The notes under the pieces were generated by a model. The model was given only the letters and a program-made list of their open reading frames with translations, had not been told where the DNA came from and ran no database searches. Both the position numbers and the translations under genes were made by a program. Below, piece after piece: positions 16,525-24,640 of a stretch of DNA of 64,000 nucleotides (positions are counted from its first letter, which is position 1; each line of letters opens with the position of its first letter). Origin of the DNA: Streptomyces sp. NBC_01233 (GTDB lineage Bacteria; Actinomycetota; Actinomycetes; Streptomycetales; Streptomycetaceae); contig NZ_CP108514.1 of NCBI RefSeq assembly GCF_035989305.1, positions 8,102,501 to 8,166,500 on the forward strand. The letters are read 5' to 3'.

Positions 16525-17589
16525 ATGACCACGGTAAGTTCCACCTCCACGCCCGCCACCGTCCCCGTACCCCCGCACACCCCCCAGCCGGCCATGCGCC
16601 TGCGGGAGCTCGTGTTCGGGGCGGCCTGCGCCGCGGCCGTACGGGCCGCGGCCCGCCTCGGCGTGGCCGACGCCCTCGGTTCGGAGCCCACCACCGCCGC
16701 CGCGCTCGCCGCGGCGGTGGACTCCGAGCCCCGGCCCCTGGAACGGCTGCTCCGCGCCCTGGCCTGCTACGGGATCTTCGAGGAGACCGAGGACGGGAAG
16801 TTCGTCCACACGGAGATGTCGCGGCTGCTGCGCGAGGACGATCCGCAGAGCCTGCGCTACATCTCCCTGTGGTGCACGGAACCGTGGACGTGGCAGGCCT
16901 GGCCGCGCCTCGACGACGCCGTGCGTTCCGGCGGGAGCGTCTTCCAGGACCTCTACGGCAAGGGGTTCTTCGACTACCTGCACGAGGACGCGCACGAGTC
17001 GGCCCACGTGTTCAACCGGGCCATGACCACCTCCAGCATGCAGTCGGCGCTGGACGTCGCGGAGCTCCTGGACCTCACCGGGGTCTCCGTGGTCGCGGAC
17101 ATCGGCGGCGGCCAGGGGCACGTACTGGCGAGCCTGCTGGAGAAGCACCCGACGGTGCGCGGCGTCCTGCTCGACCTGCCGGGCGTGGTGGCGAAGGCGG
17201 ATCCCCGGCTGCGGGACGGCGGTCCGCTCGCCGAGCGGGCCGGCATCGTTCCCGGGGACTGCCGCGAGGCCATCCCCGTCGAGGCCGACATGTACATCAT
17301 CAAGAACATCCTGGAATGGGACGACGAGAGCACCCGCAGGACCCTGCACAACGTCGTCTCCGTGGCCCGCCCCGGAGCCAGGGTCGTCATCATCGAGAAC
17401 CTGGTCGACGACACCCCGTCGATGAAGTTCACCACGGCCATGGACCTGCTGCTGCTCCTCAACGTGGGCGGTGCGAAGCACACCAAGGACAGCCTCTGCA
17501 CCCGGATGCGGGACGCGGGGCTGGTCATCGGCCAGATCCGTCCGGTCAACCCGTACCTGCACGCGTTCGAGTGCACCGTGCCCGAGTGA
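16525..17589 (+). CDS. SAM-dependent O-methyltransferase (methyltransf_2, polyketide tailoring type)
   Basis: 354 residues. N-terminal winged dimerisation domain ('LRELVFGAACAAAVRAAARL', 'PRPLERLLRALACYGIF') and C-terminal Rossmann domain with the SAM motif DIGGGQGHVLASLL (about 192-205), 'GVLLDLPGVV', 'AGIVPGDCRE' and 'ADMYIIKNILEWDDE'. This is the DnrK/TcmN/hydroxyneurosporene-methyltransferase family acting on phenolic hydroxyls of aromatic polyketides. In the usual His-Glu catalytic region it has 'ILEWDD' where many members have 'LHDWdD', so the general base His is replaced by Glu. Neighbouring ACP and hydroxylase genes support a polyketide role. Confidence 0.88.
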   Translation: MTTVSSTSTPATVPVPPHTPQPAMRLRELVFGAACAAAVRAAARLGVADALGSEPTTAAALAAAVDSEPRPLERLLRALACYGIFEETEDGKFVHTEMSRLLREDDPQSLRYISLWCTEPWTWQAWPRLDDAVRSGGSVFQDLYGKGFFDYLHEDAHESAHVFNRAMTTSSMQSALDVAELLDLTGVSVVADIGGGQGHVLASLLEKHPTVRGVLLDLPGVVAKADPRLRDGGPLAERAGIVPGDCREAIPVEADMYIIKNILEWDDESTRRTLHNVVSVARPGARVVIIENLVDDTPSMKFTTAMDLLLLLNVGGAKHTKDSLCTRMRDAGLVIGQIRPVNPYLHAFECTVPE

Positions 17590-17618
17590 TTCCGGGCCGT
17601 CCGCGCGCCACAACGCCT

Positions 17619-17645
17619 CGAGACCGGCGCGATGAGCCGGTCTCG
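17619..17645. terminator. Bidirectional hairpin terminator
   Basis: CGAGACCGGC (17619-17628) pairs with GCCGGTCTCG (17636-17645) across a 7-nt loop. It lies between the convergent O-methyltransferase and ACP genes. Confidence 0.7.
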
Positions 17646-17691
17646 GGGGCGTCGGCACGACGGACGGGCGGTGCCCGTCCGTCCGAACGCG

Positions 17692-17949
17692 TCAGGCCTT
17701 GGCCGCCAGGGCGTTGTTGACGAGGTCCAGGAACTCGCGCGGCGACTTGCACCGGTCCGCGTCGGCGGGCAGGGGCCGGCTGTGCCGGTTCTCCAGCTCG
17801 CCGACGATGCCGAGGAGGCCCAGGGAGTCGAGCCCCCACTCGTCGAAGCCCGAGTCGGGGCGGCTCGCCATGGCCGCGGGGTCGACGTTCACACCGGCCC
17901 CCTTCTTCATCAGGGCGGCCAGTTCTTCCATGGTCAGTCGAGCGGTCAT
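17692..17949 (-). CDS. Acyl carrier protein (type II polyketide type)
   Basis: 85 residues. The phosphopantetheine site is 'EWGLDSLGLLGIVGELENRHS' with the acceptor Ser in DSL at about residue 43; the flanking 'MTMEELAALMKKGAGV' and 'SPREFLDLVNNALA' helices fit type II PKS ACPs. The ATG at 17949 is preferred over 17958 because GAGGAG lies nine bases before it and directly abuts the other. It follows the ABM-SchA/CurD gene with 13 bases between, so both are co-transcribed. No ketosynthase or chain length factor gene is in the window. Confidence 0.88.
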   Translation of the reverse strand: MTARLTMEELAALMKKGAGVNVDPAAMASRPDSGFDEWGLDSLGLLGIVGELENRHSRPLPADADRCKSPREFLDLVNNALAAKA

Positions 17950-17962
17950 GACGGCCATCTCC

Positions 17963-19153
17963 TCAGGCTTGGTCCGGCGTACGCCGGTCGGTGATCAGGC
18001 GCATTTCAGAGCGCGCGAGGAAGCGCGAGATCTCCTGGTCGGTGGTGGGGACGCCGTCCTTGGCGCTGTCGAGCAGCCGGGCCAGCACGGCCGCCTTGTG
18101 GCCGCCCTCGACGCCGAGCGTCAGGGCGGGCCGGGCGTCGAGCGGGCCGCGCATGTCGAGGAGCCGGACGACGATGTCGTCGCGCTGGAACAGGGTGCTG
18201 CCCTCGATGGGGCTGGTCGGGTCGTCCACGGCCGCCTCGTCCTGGCCGGCGAGCAGCCGGGCGAGCGCCATGCCGCACCCGTTCTTGGCGGGGTAGAAGA
18301 GCGCGTGCCGCCTGACGTCCGCGTGCTCGCGGCCACCGCCCGCCACGTGGTGCACCGCGGGGAGCGCCGCTCGGGTGAAGAACATCCGGGCGGATCCGGG
18401 GTCGCTGAGGTCCCGGTCCTGTTCCAGGTACGGGTTGATGGCCTCCTCCAGGGCCCTGACCTCGGGCTGCAGGGCCACGTGGCGCAACGCCGCGAGGAGG
18501 TCGCCCTCCACCTCGACCGCCCGTACGACCCGGTTGTCGTGCATGAAGAGCGAGGTGCGGCGCAGCCGGGTGTTCGCGTCGACCTGCGCCTGCGGGGAGG
18601 TGTACCCGGCGAGCAGCTCCGCCACGACGGGTTCGCTGCCCGGCTTCACGGTGAAGGTGAGGGCGTGGCGGACCACCCCGTCCCCGCGCCGCGGGGCGAC
18701 CTGGAGGCGGTCCCCGGACCGGTCCCCGAAGTGCGCGGAAGCGGCGTCGGGGCCGAACCCGGGATCGGAGCCGGCGGACGAGGGGGAGAGGGAGGCGGCG
18801 GGGACGGAGTCCTTGCCGGTCACCCGCAGCACGCTGAAACGCAGCGAGCGCGTGTCCCGTACGCAGCCGTGGAGCGGCTGCACCGACGCGACGTGCTCCT
18901 CGCTGTTGACCCAGGCCAGGAACCGCGGTGCGCTCTCCCACTCACTGGTGATGAGCCACTGGGAGGGGTTCTCGATCGACTGGCACAGCTCGTCGCTGAT
19001 GTGTCCGGGGACGGAGGACACCTGCTTGCGGAGATGCTCGTAAACCTCCAGGAACTGGTTCTGCGCACCGTCGTACAGATCCAGCAGCAGCACGACCCGA
19101 AGCCTCGAGTCGTCGAAGGCGGACTGGGATATCCGTTCCGACAAGGTTGTCAT
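17963..19153 (-). CDS. ABM monooxygenase domain fused to duplicated SchA/CurD domains
   Basis: 396 residues. Residues 1-115 form an antibiotic-biosynthesis-monooxygenase-like ferredoxin fold ('RVVLLLDLYDGAQNQFLEVY', 'QWLITSEWESAPRFLAW'). After a Ser/Gly-rich linker, two related halves follow: 'HALTFTVKPGSEPVVAELLAG' and 'HALFYPAKNGCGMALARLLAG', each continuing to an 'RTSLFMHDNRVVRAVEVEGD' / 'GSTLFQRDDIVVRLLDMRG' strand pair. This is the SchA/CurD family known from spore-pigment and related aromatic polyketide clusters (WhiE ORFI type), function uncertain; cofactor-free oxygenation or cyclisation is likely. It shares an operon with the ACP and diverges from an FAD hydroxylase. Confidence 0.82.
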   Translation of the reverse strand: MTTLSERISQSAFDDSRLRVVLLLDLYDGAQNQFLEVYEHLRKQVSSVPGHISDELCQSIENPSQWLITSEWESAPRFLAWVNSEEHVASVQPLHGCVRDTRSLRFSVLRVTGKDSVPAASLSPSSAGSDPGFGPDAASAHFGDRSGDRLQVAPRRGDGVVRHALTFTVKPGSEPVVAELLAGYTSPQAQVDANTRLRRTSLFMHDNRVVRAVEVEGDLLAALRHVALQPEVRALEEAINPYLEQDRDLSDPGSARMFFTRAALPAVHHVAGGGREHADVRRHALFYPAKNGCGMALARLLAGQDEAAVDDPTSPIEGSTLFQRDDIVVRLLDMRGPLDARPALTLGVEGGHKAAVLARLLDSAKDGVPTTDQEISRFLARSEMRLITDRRTPDQA

Positions 19154-19300
19154 CGTTCACACTCCTTCGAGACCACACGGTCGCCACGGGGCGGCGCCAC
19201 CCGAACCGATCGTTGTCCCGTAATCCCCCCGGCGCGAGAGGAGAGAACCAACCGGGTGAACGAGCGAGGGAAGCGCCCTCGCACAGGGCATGGAAGAGCC

Positions 19301-20971
19301 ATGAAGGAAAACGTCGACCACCGCGTCCCTGTCCTCATCGTGGGCGGCTCGCTGGTGGGCCTGTGCACCTCGCTCTTCCTCGGCCGGCACGGCATCAGCC
19401 ACATGCTGGTCGAGAAGCACGCGGGTACCTCGATGCACCCGCGAGGACGCGGTATCAACGTACGGACCATGGAGTTGTTCCGCGTCGCCTGTGTCGAGGA
19501 CCGGATCCGCGAGGCGGCCTCGGTCCTGGCGGACAACCACGGCATCCTGCAAGGCGGCTCCCTGACCGGTGAAGACCAGGAGTGGCTGTTCGAGCAGATC
19601 GACCCGGGGGGCGCACTCGCCCGCTTCAGCCCGTCGGCATGGTGCCTGTGCAGCCAGAACGACATCGAGCCGGTACTGATGTCCGTGACCCCCGGGCTCG
19701 GGGCCGACCTGCGGTTCTCCACCGAGCTCCTCTCCTTCGAACAGGACCCGGGCGGTGTGACCGCCATCGTGAAGAACCGCGACACCGGGGAGCACAGCAC
19801 GGTGCGCGCGGACTACCTCGTCGCCGCCGACGGGCCGCGCAGCCCGGTGCGGGAAGGGCTGCGGATCGGCCAGAGCGGTCCCGGCGACCTCTTCCACAAC
19901 GTGAGCGTCACCTTCCGGTCCCGCAAGCTCGCGGACGTGGTCGGCGATCGGCGTTTCATCGTGTGCTACCTGACCAAGCCCGACGCCGACGGGGCCCTGC
20001 TGCCGGTGGACAACAGCGAGCGGTGGGTCTTCCACGCGCCGTGGCACCCCGACCGCGGCGAGACCCTGGAGGACTTCACCGACGAGCGCTGCGTCGAGCA
20101 CATCCGCCGGGCCGTGGGCGCACCCGACCTGGACGTCGAGATCACCGGGAAGGCCCCGTGGCACGCGGCCGAGCGGGTCGCGCAGCGGTACGCGGCCGGC
20201 CGGGTCTTCCTGGCTGGTGACTCCGCCCACGAGATGTCGCCCACCGGGGCGTTCGGCTCCAACACCGGTATCCAGGACGCGCACAACCTGGCCTGGAAGC
20301 TCGCAGCCGTACTGGACGGCGCGGCCGGCCCCGGGCTGCTGGAGACCTACGAGGCCGAGCGGCTTCCGGTGGCGCGGGCGACGAGCGAGCGCGCCTCGGC
20401 CCGGTCCGCCGAGCACAGCCACCCGGGGTACGAGCCCGACCCCGAGACCGTCCCCGAGGCCCAGCCCGAGCCCGCCCCGGGCGGGGGCGGACGGCAGGGC
20501 GGCGTCCTGTCCGTGGCCATGGGCTACCGCTACAACCAGGGCGCGGTCCTGGGCACCGACCCCGACCAGCCGGTCGTGCCCGAACGGATGCGTCTGTGCG
20601 GCGAACCGGGCACGCGCGCGCCGCACATGTGGCTCCGCGCCCCGGGGGAGGAGCAGCCGAAGTCCACCCTGGACCTCTACGAGCGGTCCTTCGTCCTGCT
20701 CAGCTCCGAGGGCACGCCGTGGAGCGGGGCGGCGGGATCCGTGGCCAAACGGATGAACGTGCGCCTGGACGCCTACGCCATCGGCGACGGACCGGAGGCC
20801 GACCTGATCCCTTCGAGCGGCGGCGACTGGGCCGAGGCGCACGGCACGACCGAGGCCGGGGCGGTCCTCGTCCGCCCGGACGGCTTCGTGGCCTGGAGGG
20901 CGGAGGGGGCCGTGGCTGATGAGGAATCGGTCCTCTACAAGGTCCTGACCACTCTGCTGGACCGGTACTGA
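19301..20971 (+). CDS. FAD-dependent aromatic polyketide hydroxylase (PheA/TfdB class)
   Basis: 556 residues. FAD-binding 'VLIVGGSLVGLCTSLFLGRHG' (about 10-30, a GGSLVG variant of GxGxxG), the DG motif 'YLVAADGPRSPVRE' and the GD motif 'RVFLAGDSAHEMSPTGAFG' place it in class A flavin monooxygenases, followed by the C-terminal thioredoxin-like domain of polyketide hydroxylases ('AVLVRPDGFVAWR'). These enzymes hydroxylate aromatic polyketides with NAD(P)H and O2. Divergent transcription from the SchA/CurD gene mirrors the whiE ORFVIII arrangement. Start: the ATG at 19301, seven bases after GGAAGAG. Confidence 0.9.
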   Translation: MKENVDHRVPVLIVGGSLVGLCTSLFLGRHGISHMLVEKHAGTSMHPRGRGINVRTMELFRVACVEDRIREAASVLADNHGILQGGSLTGEDQEWLFEQIDPGGALARFSPSAWCLCSQNDIEPVLMSVTPGLGADLRFSTELLSFEQDPGGVTAIVKNRDTGEHSTVRADYLVAADGPRSPVREGLRIGQSGPGDLFHNVSVTFRSRKLADVVGDRRFIVCYLTKPDADGALLPVDNSERWVFHAPWHPDRGETLEDFTDERCVEHIRRAVGAPDLDVEITGKAPWHAAERVAQRYAAGRVFLAGDSAHEMSPTGAFGSNTGIQDAHNLAWKLAAVLDGAAGPGLLETYEAERLPVARATSERASARSAEHSHPGYEPDPETVPEAQPEPAPGGGGRQGGVLSVAMGYRYNQGAVLGTDPDQPVVPERMRLCGEPGTRAPHMWLRAPGEEQPKSTLDLYERSFVLLSSEGTPWSGAAGSVAKRMNVRLDAYAIGDGPEADLIPSSGGDWAEAHGTTEAGAVLVRPDGFVAWRAEGAVADEESVLYKVLTTLLDRY

Positions 20972-20981
20972 CCTTCCCCCC

Positions 20982-21015
20982 GGATCCCCGCGCCGCCCCG
21001 GCGGCGCGGGGATCC
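20982..21015 (+). terminator. Strong hairpin terminator after the hydroxylase gene
   Basis: GGATCCCCGCGCCGCC and GGCGGCGCGGGGATCC are perfect 16-bp complements separated by two bases, starting 10 bases after the stop codon. Confidence 0.8.
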
Positions 21016-21094
21016 TCCGTGTCCCGGTCTCGCCGCGCCATCCGGATACTGGACAACCCTGTCCGTTGACGACGAACGCCATCTACTCTGGCAG

Positions 21095-21296
21095 GGCAGC
21101 TGGTTCGCCCCCGTCAGCCGGACGGGGTGCGTCGTAAGAGGGAACCCGGTGGGAATCCGGGACTGCCCCGCAGCGGTGAGTGGGAACGACCGCCGTCATA
21201 CGCACTGGGACCGGTACCGGTCCTGGGAAGCGACGGCCAGTAGGAGCCCGCCGGGAGACCGGCAGGCGCGCCCGCGAGTCCGAAGACCTGCCCGTT
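21095..21296 (+). promoter_or_regulatory. Cobalamin (B12) riboswitch
   Basis: The leader upstream of metE carries the conserved core AAGAGGGAACCCGGTG (about 21137-21152), AATCCGGGACTGCCCCGCAG and CGGTGAGTGG, then a B12-box-like GCCAGTAGG near 21236 and the closing AGTCCGAAGACCTGCCC (about 21278-21293). This is the standard AdoCbl riboswitch layout. With cobalamin bound it should switch off the downstream B12-independent methionine synthase, so the cell relies on MetH. About 190 bases separate it from the GTG start. Confidence 0.93.
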
Positions 21297-21483
21297 GCCC
21301 GAGCGCGAACGACCGCGCCCGGTTTCCCGGTGACCTCGTGGGCGGGTCGGCGTGCTTCAGGCGGATCGTTTCCGGCGCGTACCTCAGGCGTACGCGCATC
21401 CGGCGGTCCGCCCGTTCCGGCACCCCTTCGCAGCCCAGGCCCGTCACCGGGTCCATGGAGACACGCTCGCGAAGGAGAGTTCC

Positions 21484-23808
21484 GTGACCACCGAGTCCGC
21501 AGCCGCGGCAGTACAGGCCACCGTGTACGGCTATCCCCGCCAGGGCGGCAGCCGCGAACTGAAGAAGGCCGTCGAGGGCTACTGGAAGGGCCGCGTCACC
21601 GCCGTCGCCCTCCGGGAGACCGCCCGCGACCTGCGCCGGACCAACTGGCAGCAGCTGGCCGACGCCGGCATCACCGAAGTGCCGACCGGCGACTTCTCGT
21701 ACTACGACCACGTGCTGGACACCAGCGTGATGGTCGGCGCCGTCCCCGAACGCCACAGCGCCGCCGTGCGGACCGACGCCCTCGACGGCTACTTCGCCAT
21801 GGCGCGCGGTACCCAGGACGTGGCGCCGCTGGAGATGACCAAGTGGTTCGACACCAACTACCACTACCTGGTGCCCGAACTCGGCCCGGACACCGTGTTC
21901 ACGGCGGACTCCTCGAAGCAGGTCGCCGAGCTCGAAGAGGCGCTGGCGCTCGGCCACACCGCCCGCCCGGTGCTGGTCGGGCCGGTGACGTACCTCCTGC
22001 TGGCCAAGCCCGCCCCCGGTGTCGCCGCCGACTTCGAGCCCCTGACCCTGCTCGACCGCCTGCTGCCCGTGTACGCCCGGGTCCTGGCCGAACTGCGCGC
22101 GGCCGGAGCCGAGTGGGTGCAGCTGGACGAGCCCGCCCTCGTGCAGGACCGCACCCCCGCCGAACTGAACGCCGCCGCCCGCGCGTACCGCGGGCTCGGC
22201 GCCCCGGGCGACCGGCCGAAGCTGCTCGTGGCCTCGTACTTCGACCGGCTCGGCGAGGCCCTGCCGGTGCTGGCCAAGGCCCCCGTCGACGGGCTCGCCC
22301 TGGACTTCACCGACGCCGCCGCCGCGAACCTCGCCGACCTCGCCGCCGTCGGCGGGCTGCCCGGCAAGCGCCTCGTCGCCGGCGTCGTCAACGGCCGCAA
22401 CATCTGGATCAACGACTTCGAGAAGTCCCTGTCCACCCTCGGCACCCTCCTGGGGCTCGCCGACCGGGTCGACGTGGCAGCCTCCTGCTCCCTGCTCCAC
22501 GTCCCGCTGGACGCCACCGTCGAGCGGGACGTCGACCCGCAGGTCCGGCGCTGGCTCGCCTTCGCCCGGCAGAAGACCGCGGAGATCGCCGCGCTCGCCC
22601 GCGGCCTCGCCCGAGGCACCGACGCGATCGCGGCCGAACTCGCCGCCAACCGGGCCGACCTGGCCTCCCGCGCCAACTCCGCCGTCACCCGCGACCCCGC
22701 CGTGCGCGCCCGGACCGCGGCGGTCACGGACGCGGACGGCCGCCGCTCCCAGCCGTACGAGGAGCGCGCGACCGCGCAGCACGCCCGGCTGGGCCTGCCG
22801 CTGCTGCCCACGACGACCATCGGATCGTTCCCGCAGACCGACGAACTGCGCGTGGCCCGCGCCGACCTGCGGGCCGGCCGCATCGACACGGCGGGCTACG
22901 AGGACCGCATCGAGGCCGAGATCCGGGAGGTCGTGGCCTTCCAGGAGAAGGCCGGCATCGACGTCCTCGTGCACGGCGAGCCCGAGCGCAACGACATGGT
23001 CCAGTACTTCGCCGAGCAGCTCACCGGCTACCTCGCCACCCAGCACGGCTGGGTCCTGTCCTACGGCACCCGCTACGTCCGCCCGCCCGTCCTGGCCGGC
23101 GACATCTTGCGCCCCGACCCGATGACCGTGCGCTGGACCACGTACGCGCAAGCGCAGACCGGCCGCCCCGTCAAGGGCATGCTCACCGGCCCCGTCACCA
23201 TGCTCGCCTGGTCCTTCGTCCGCGATGACCAGCCGCTCGGCGACACCGCCCGCCAGGTCGCGCTGGCCCTGCGCGACGAGGTGAACGGCCTGGAGGCGGC
23301 GGGCACCTCCGTCATCCAGGTGGACGAACCGGCGCTGCGGGAGACCCTCCCGCTGCGCGCCGCCGACCACGCCGGCTACCTGGCGTGGGCCACCGAGTCC
23401 TTCCGGCTCACCACCGCCGGGGTCCGTCCGGACACCCAGATCCACACGCACATGTGCTACGCCGAGTTCGGCGACATCGTCGACGCGATCGAGGCCCTCG
23501 ACGCCGACGTCATCAGCCTGGAAGCGGCCCGTTCGCACATGCAGGTCGCCGACGAGCTCGCGGGCGCCGACTACCCGCGCGAGGTCGGACCCGGCGTCTG
23601 GGACATCCACTCGCCGCGGATCCCCTCGGTGGCCGAGGCGTCGGCGCTGCTCCGCAAGGGCCTGGCGGCCATCCCGGCCGAACGGCTGTGGGTCAACCCC
23701 GACTGCGGCCTGAAGACCCGGGGCTGGCCGGAGACCAGGGCCTCCCTGGAGAACCTGGTCGAGGCCGCCCGCCAGGTCCGCGCCGAGGTCACCGCCGACG
23801 GAGCCTGA
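21484..23808 (+). CDS. metE: 5-methyltetrahydropteroyltriglutamate-homocysteine methyltransferase
   Basis: 774 residues, full family length. N-terminal barrel '[21 protein letters not shown]', inter-domain '[21 protein letters not shown]' and C-terminal zinc-site features 'HGEPERND', '[11 protein letters not shown]' (His and Cys ligands), 'EAARSHMQV' and '[11 protein letters not shown]' (Cys ligand). The enzyme transfers a methyl group from polyglutamated methyltetrahydrofolate to homocysteine without cobalamin. GTG start at 21484 with GAAGGAGAG upstream. Regulation by the preceding riboswitch is clear. Confidence 0.97.
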   Translation: MTTESAAAAVQATVYGYPRQGGSRELKKAVEGYWKGRVTAVALRETARDLRRTNWQQLADAGITEVPTGDFSYYDHVLDTSVMVGAVPERHSAAVRTDALDGYFAMARGTQDVAPLEMTKWFDTNYHYLVPELGPDTVFTADSSKQVAELEEALALGHTARPVLVGPVTYLLLAKPAPGVAADFEPLTLLDRLLPVYARVLAELRAAGAEWVQLDEPALVQDRTPAELNAAARAYRGLGAPGDRPKLLVASYFDRLGEALPVLAKAPVDGLALDFTDAAAANLADLAAVGGLPGKRLVAGVVNGRNIWINDFEKSLSTLGTLLGLADRVDVAASCSLLHVPLDATVERDVDPQVRRWLAFARQKTAEIAALARGLARGTDAIAAELAANRADLASRANSAVTRDPAVRARTAAVTDADGRRSQPYEERATAQHARLGLPLLPTTTIGSFPQTDELRVARADLRAGRIDTAGYEDRIEAEIREVVAFQEKAGIDVLVHGEPERNDMVQYFAEQLTGYLATQHGWVLSYGTRYVRPPVLAGDILRPDPMTVRWTTYAQAQTGRPVKGMLTGPVTMLAWSFVRDDQPLGDTARQVALALRDEVNGLEAAGTSVIQVDEPALRETLPLRAADHAGYLAWATESFRLTTAGVRPDTQIHTHMCYAEFGDIVDAIEALDADVISLEAARSHMQVADELAGADYPREVGPGVWDIHSPRIPSVAEASALLRKGLAAIPAERLWVNPDCGLKTRGWPETRASLENLVEAARQVRAEVTADGA

Positions 23809-23826
23809 TCCGGGGACCCGGCCGCC

Positions 23827-24501
23827 TCAGTCGGAGCGCGGGGGTGCGACGCGCTCCCCGACGGGCGGCCGGGCCCCGTCGCCGTGGTCGCCGAAGCCGC
23901 CGGCGCAGTCGTCCCCGACGAGGCCCGCCACGTGGTCGGTGATCGTGTCGAGGATGTCCGTGGAGATCTTCTCGTCGCCGAGCACGAGGTGGTTGAGCGT
24001 CAGCCCGTCCGTCATGGCGGCGAGATAGCGGGCGAGTACGGTCACGGGGACGCGGAGTTCGAAGCCCATGTGGTGACGGAGCTGTTCGATGAGCTCGGTG
24101 TAGGTGTCGGCGTACAGCCGGTACTGGCGTCGCGCCAGGTGCTCGAAACCGGGCCGGCGCAGGGCGTACTGCGTGAGTTCGTACGTGAGCATGTGCTCGC
24201 CGGGGTGGGCGGACACGTGGTCCCAGTACGCCTGGAAGCCGGCCCGGACGGTCTCGCGGAGGGTGGCCTTCGGCTGGATCGCCTCCTTCACCACGGTGAT
24301 GCTGTGCTCGGTGATCGCCGCCATGACGGATTCGAGCAGGGCCTGCTTGGAGTCGAAGCAGTAGTGGAAGACGCTCAGTGACACGCCCGCCTCGGCGGAG
24401 ATCGACCGGGTCGTCGTCCGGGCGACCCCGTCGCGGGTCATCGCGCGGATGGCGGCCTCGGTCAGCTGCCGGCGCCGGTCGGCCGACGGCATCCGTGCCA
24501 T
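23827..24501 (-). CDS. TetR-family transcriptional regulator
   Basis: 224 residues. The N-terminal helix-turn-helix is typical: '[52 protein letters not shown]'. The ligand-binding half follows ('[25 protein letters not shown]'), with a charged Gly-rich C-terminal tail. It resembles BetI/AcrR-type regulators. It is convergent with metE, ending 18 bases after it, and shares direction with the M19-like hydrolase gene upstream, from which a strong terminator separates it. Effector and targets unknown. Confidence 0.9.
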   Translation of the reverse strand: MARMPSADRRRQLTEAAIRAMTRDGVARTTTRSISAEAGVSLSVFHYCFDSKQALLESVMAAITEHSITVVKEAIQPKATLRETVRAGFQAYWDHVSAHPGEHMLTYELTQYALRRPGFEHLARRQYRLYADTYTELIEQLRHHMGFELRVPVTVLARYLAAMTDGLTLNHLVLGDEKISTDILDTITDHVAGLVGDDCAGGFGDHGDGARPPVGERVAPPRSD

Positions 24502-24575
24502 GGGCGATCCCTTCGGTTCGTGCTGCTGTGCCGTGCTGTGGGATACGGGGCGGTGCCGTGCGGCGGCGGGAAGGC

Positions 24576-24619
24576 GGCCGGGGCCGGCCGGATCGGTGAG
24601 GATCCGGCCGGCCCCGGCC
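24576..24619 (-). terminator. Hairpin terminator after the M19-like hydrolase gene
   Basis: GGCCGGGGCCGGCCGGATC (24576-24594) and GATCCGGCCGGCCCCGGCC (24601-24619) are perfect 19-bp complements around GGTGAG. It is positioned to end transcription of the M19-like gene before the TetR gene. Confidence 0.8.
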
Positions 24620-24640
24620 CCGGACACCGCCCGGGCGGCG

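Noticed and set aside
21066..21089. TTGACG and TACTCT as the metE promoter
   Set aside because: They are only 12 bases apart, too close for a standard promoter; the true promoter cannot be fixed from sequence.
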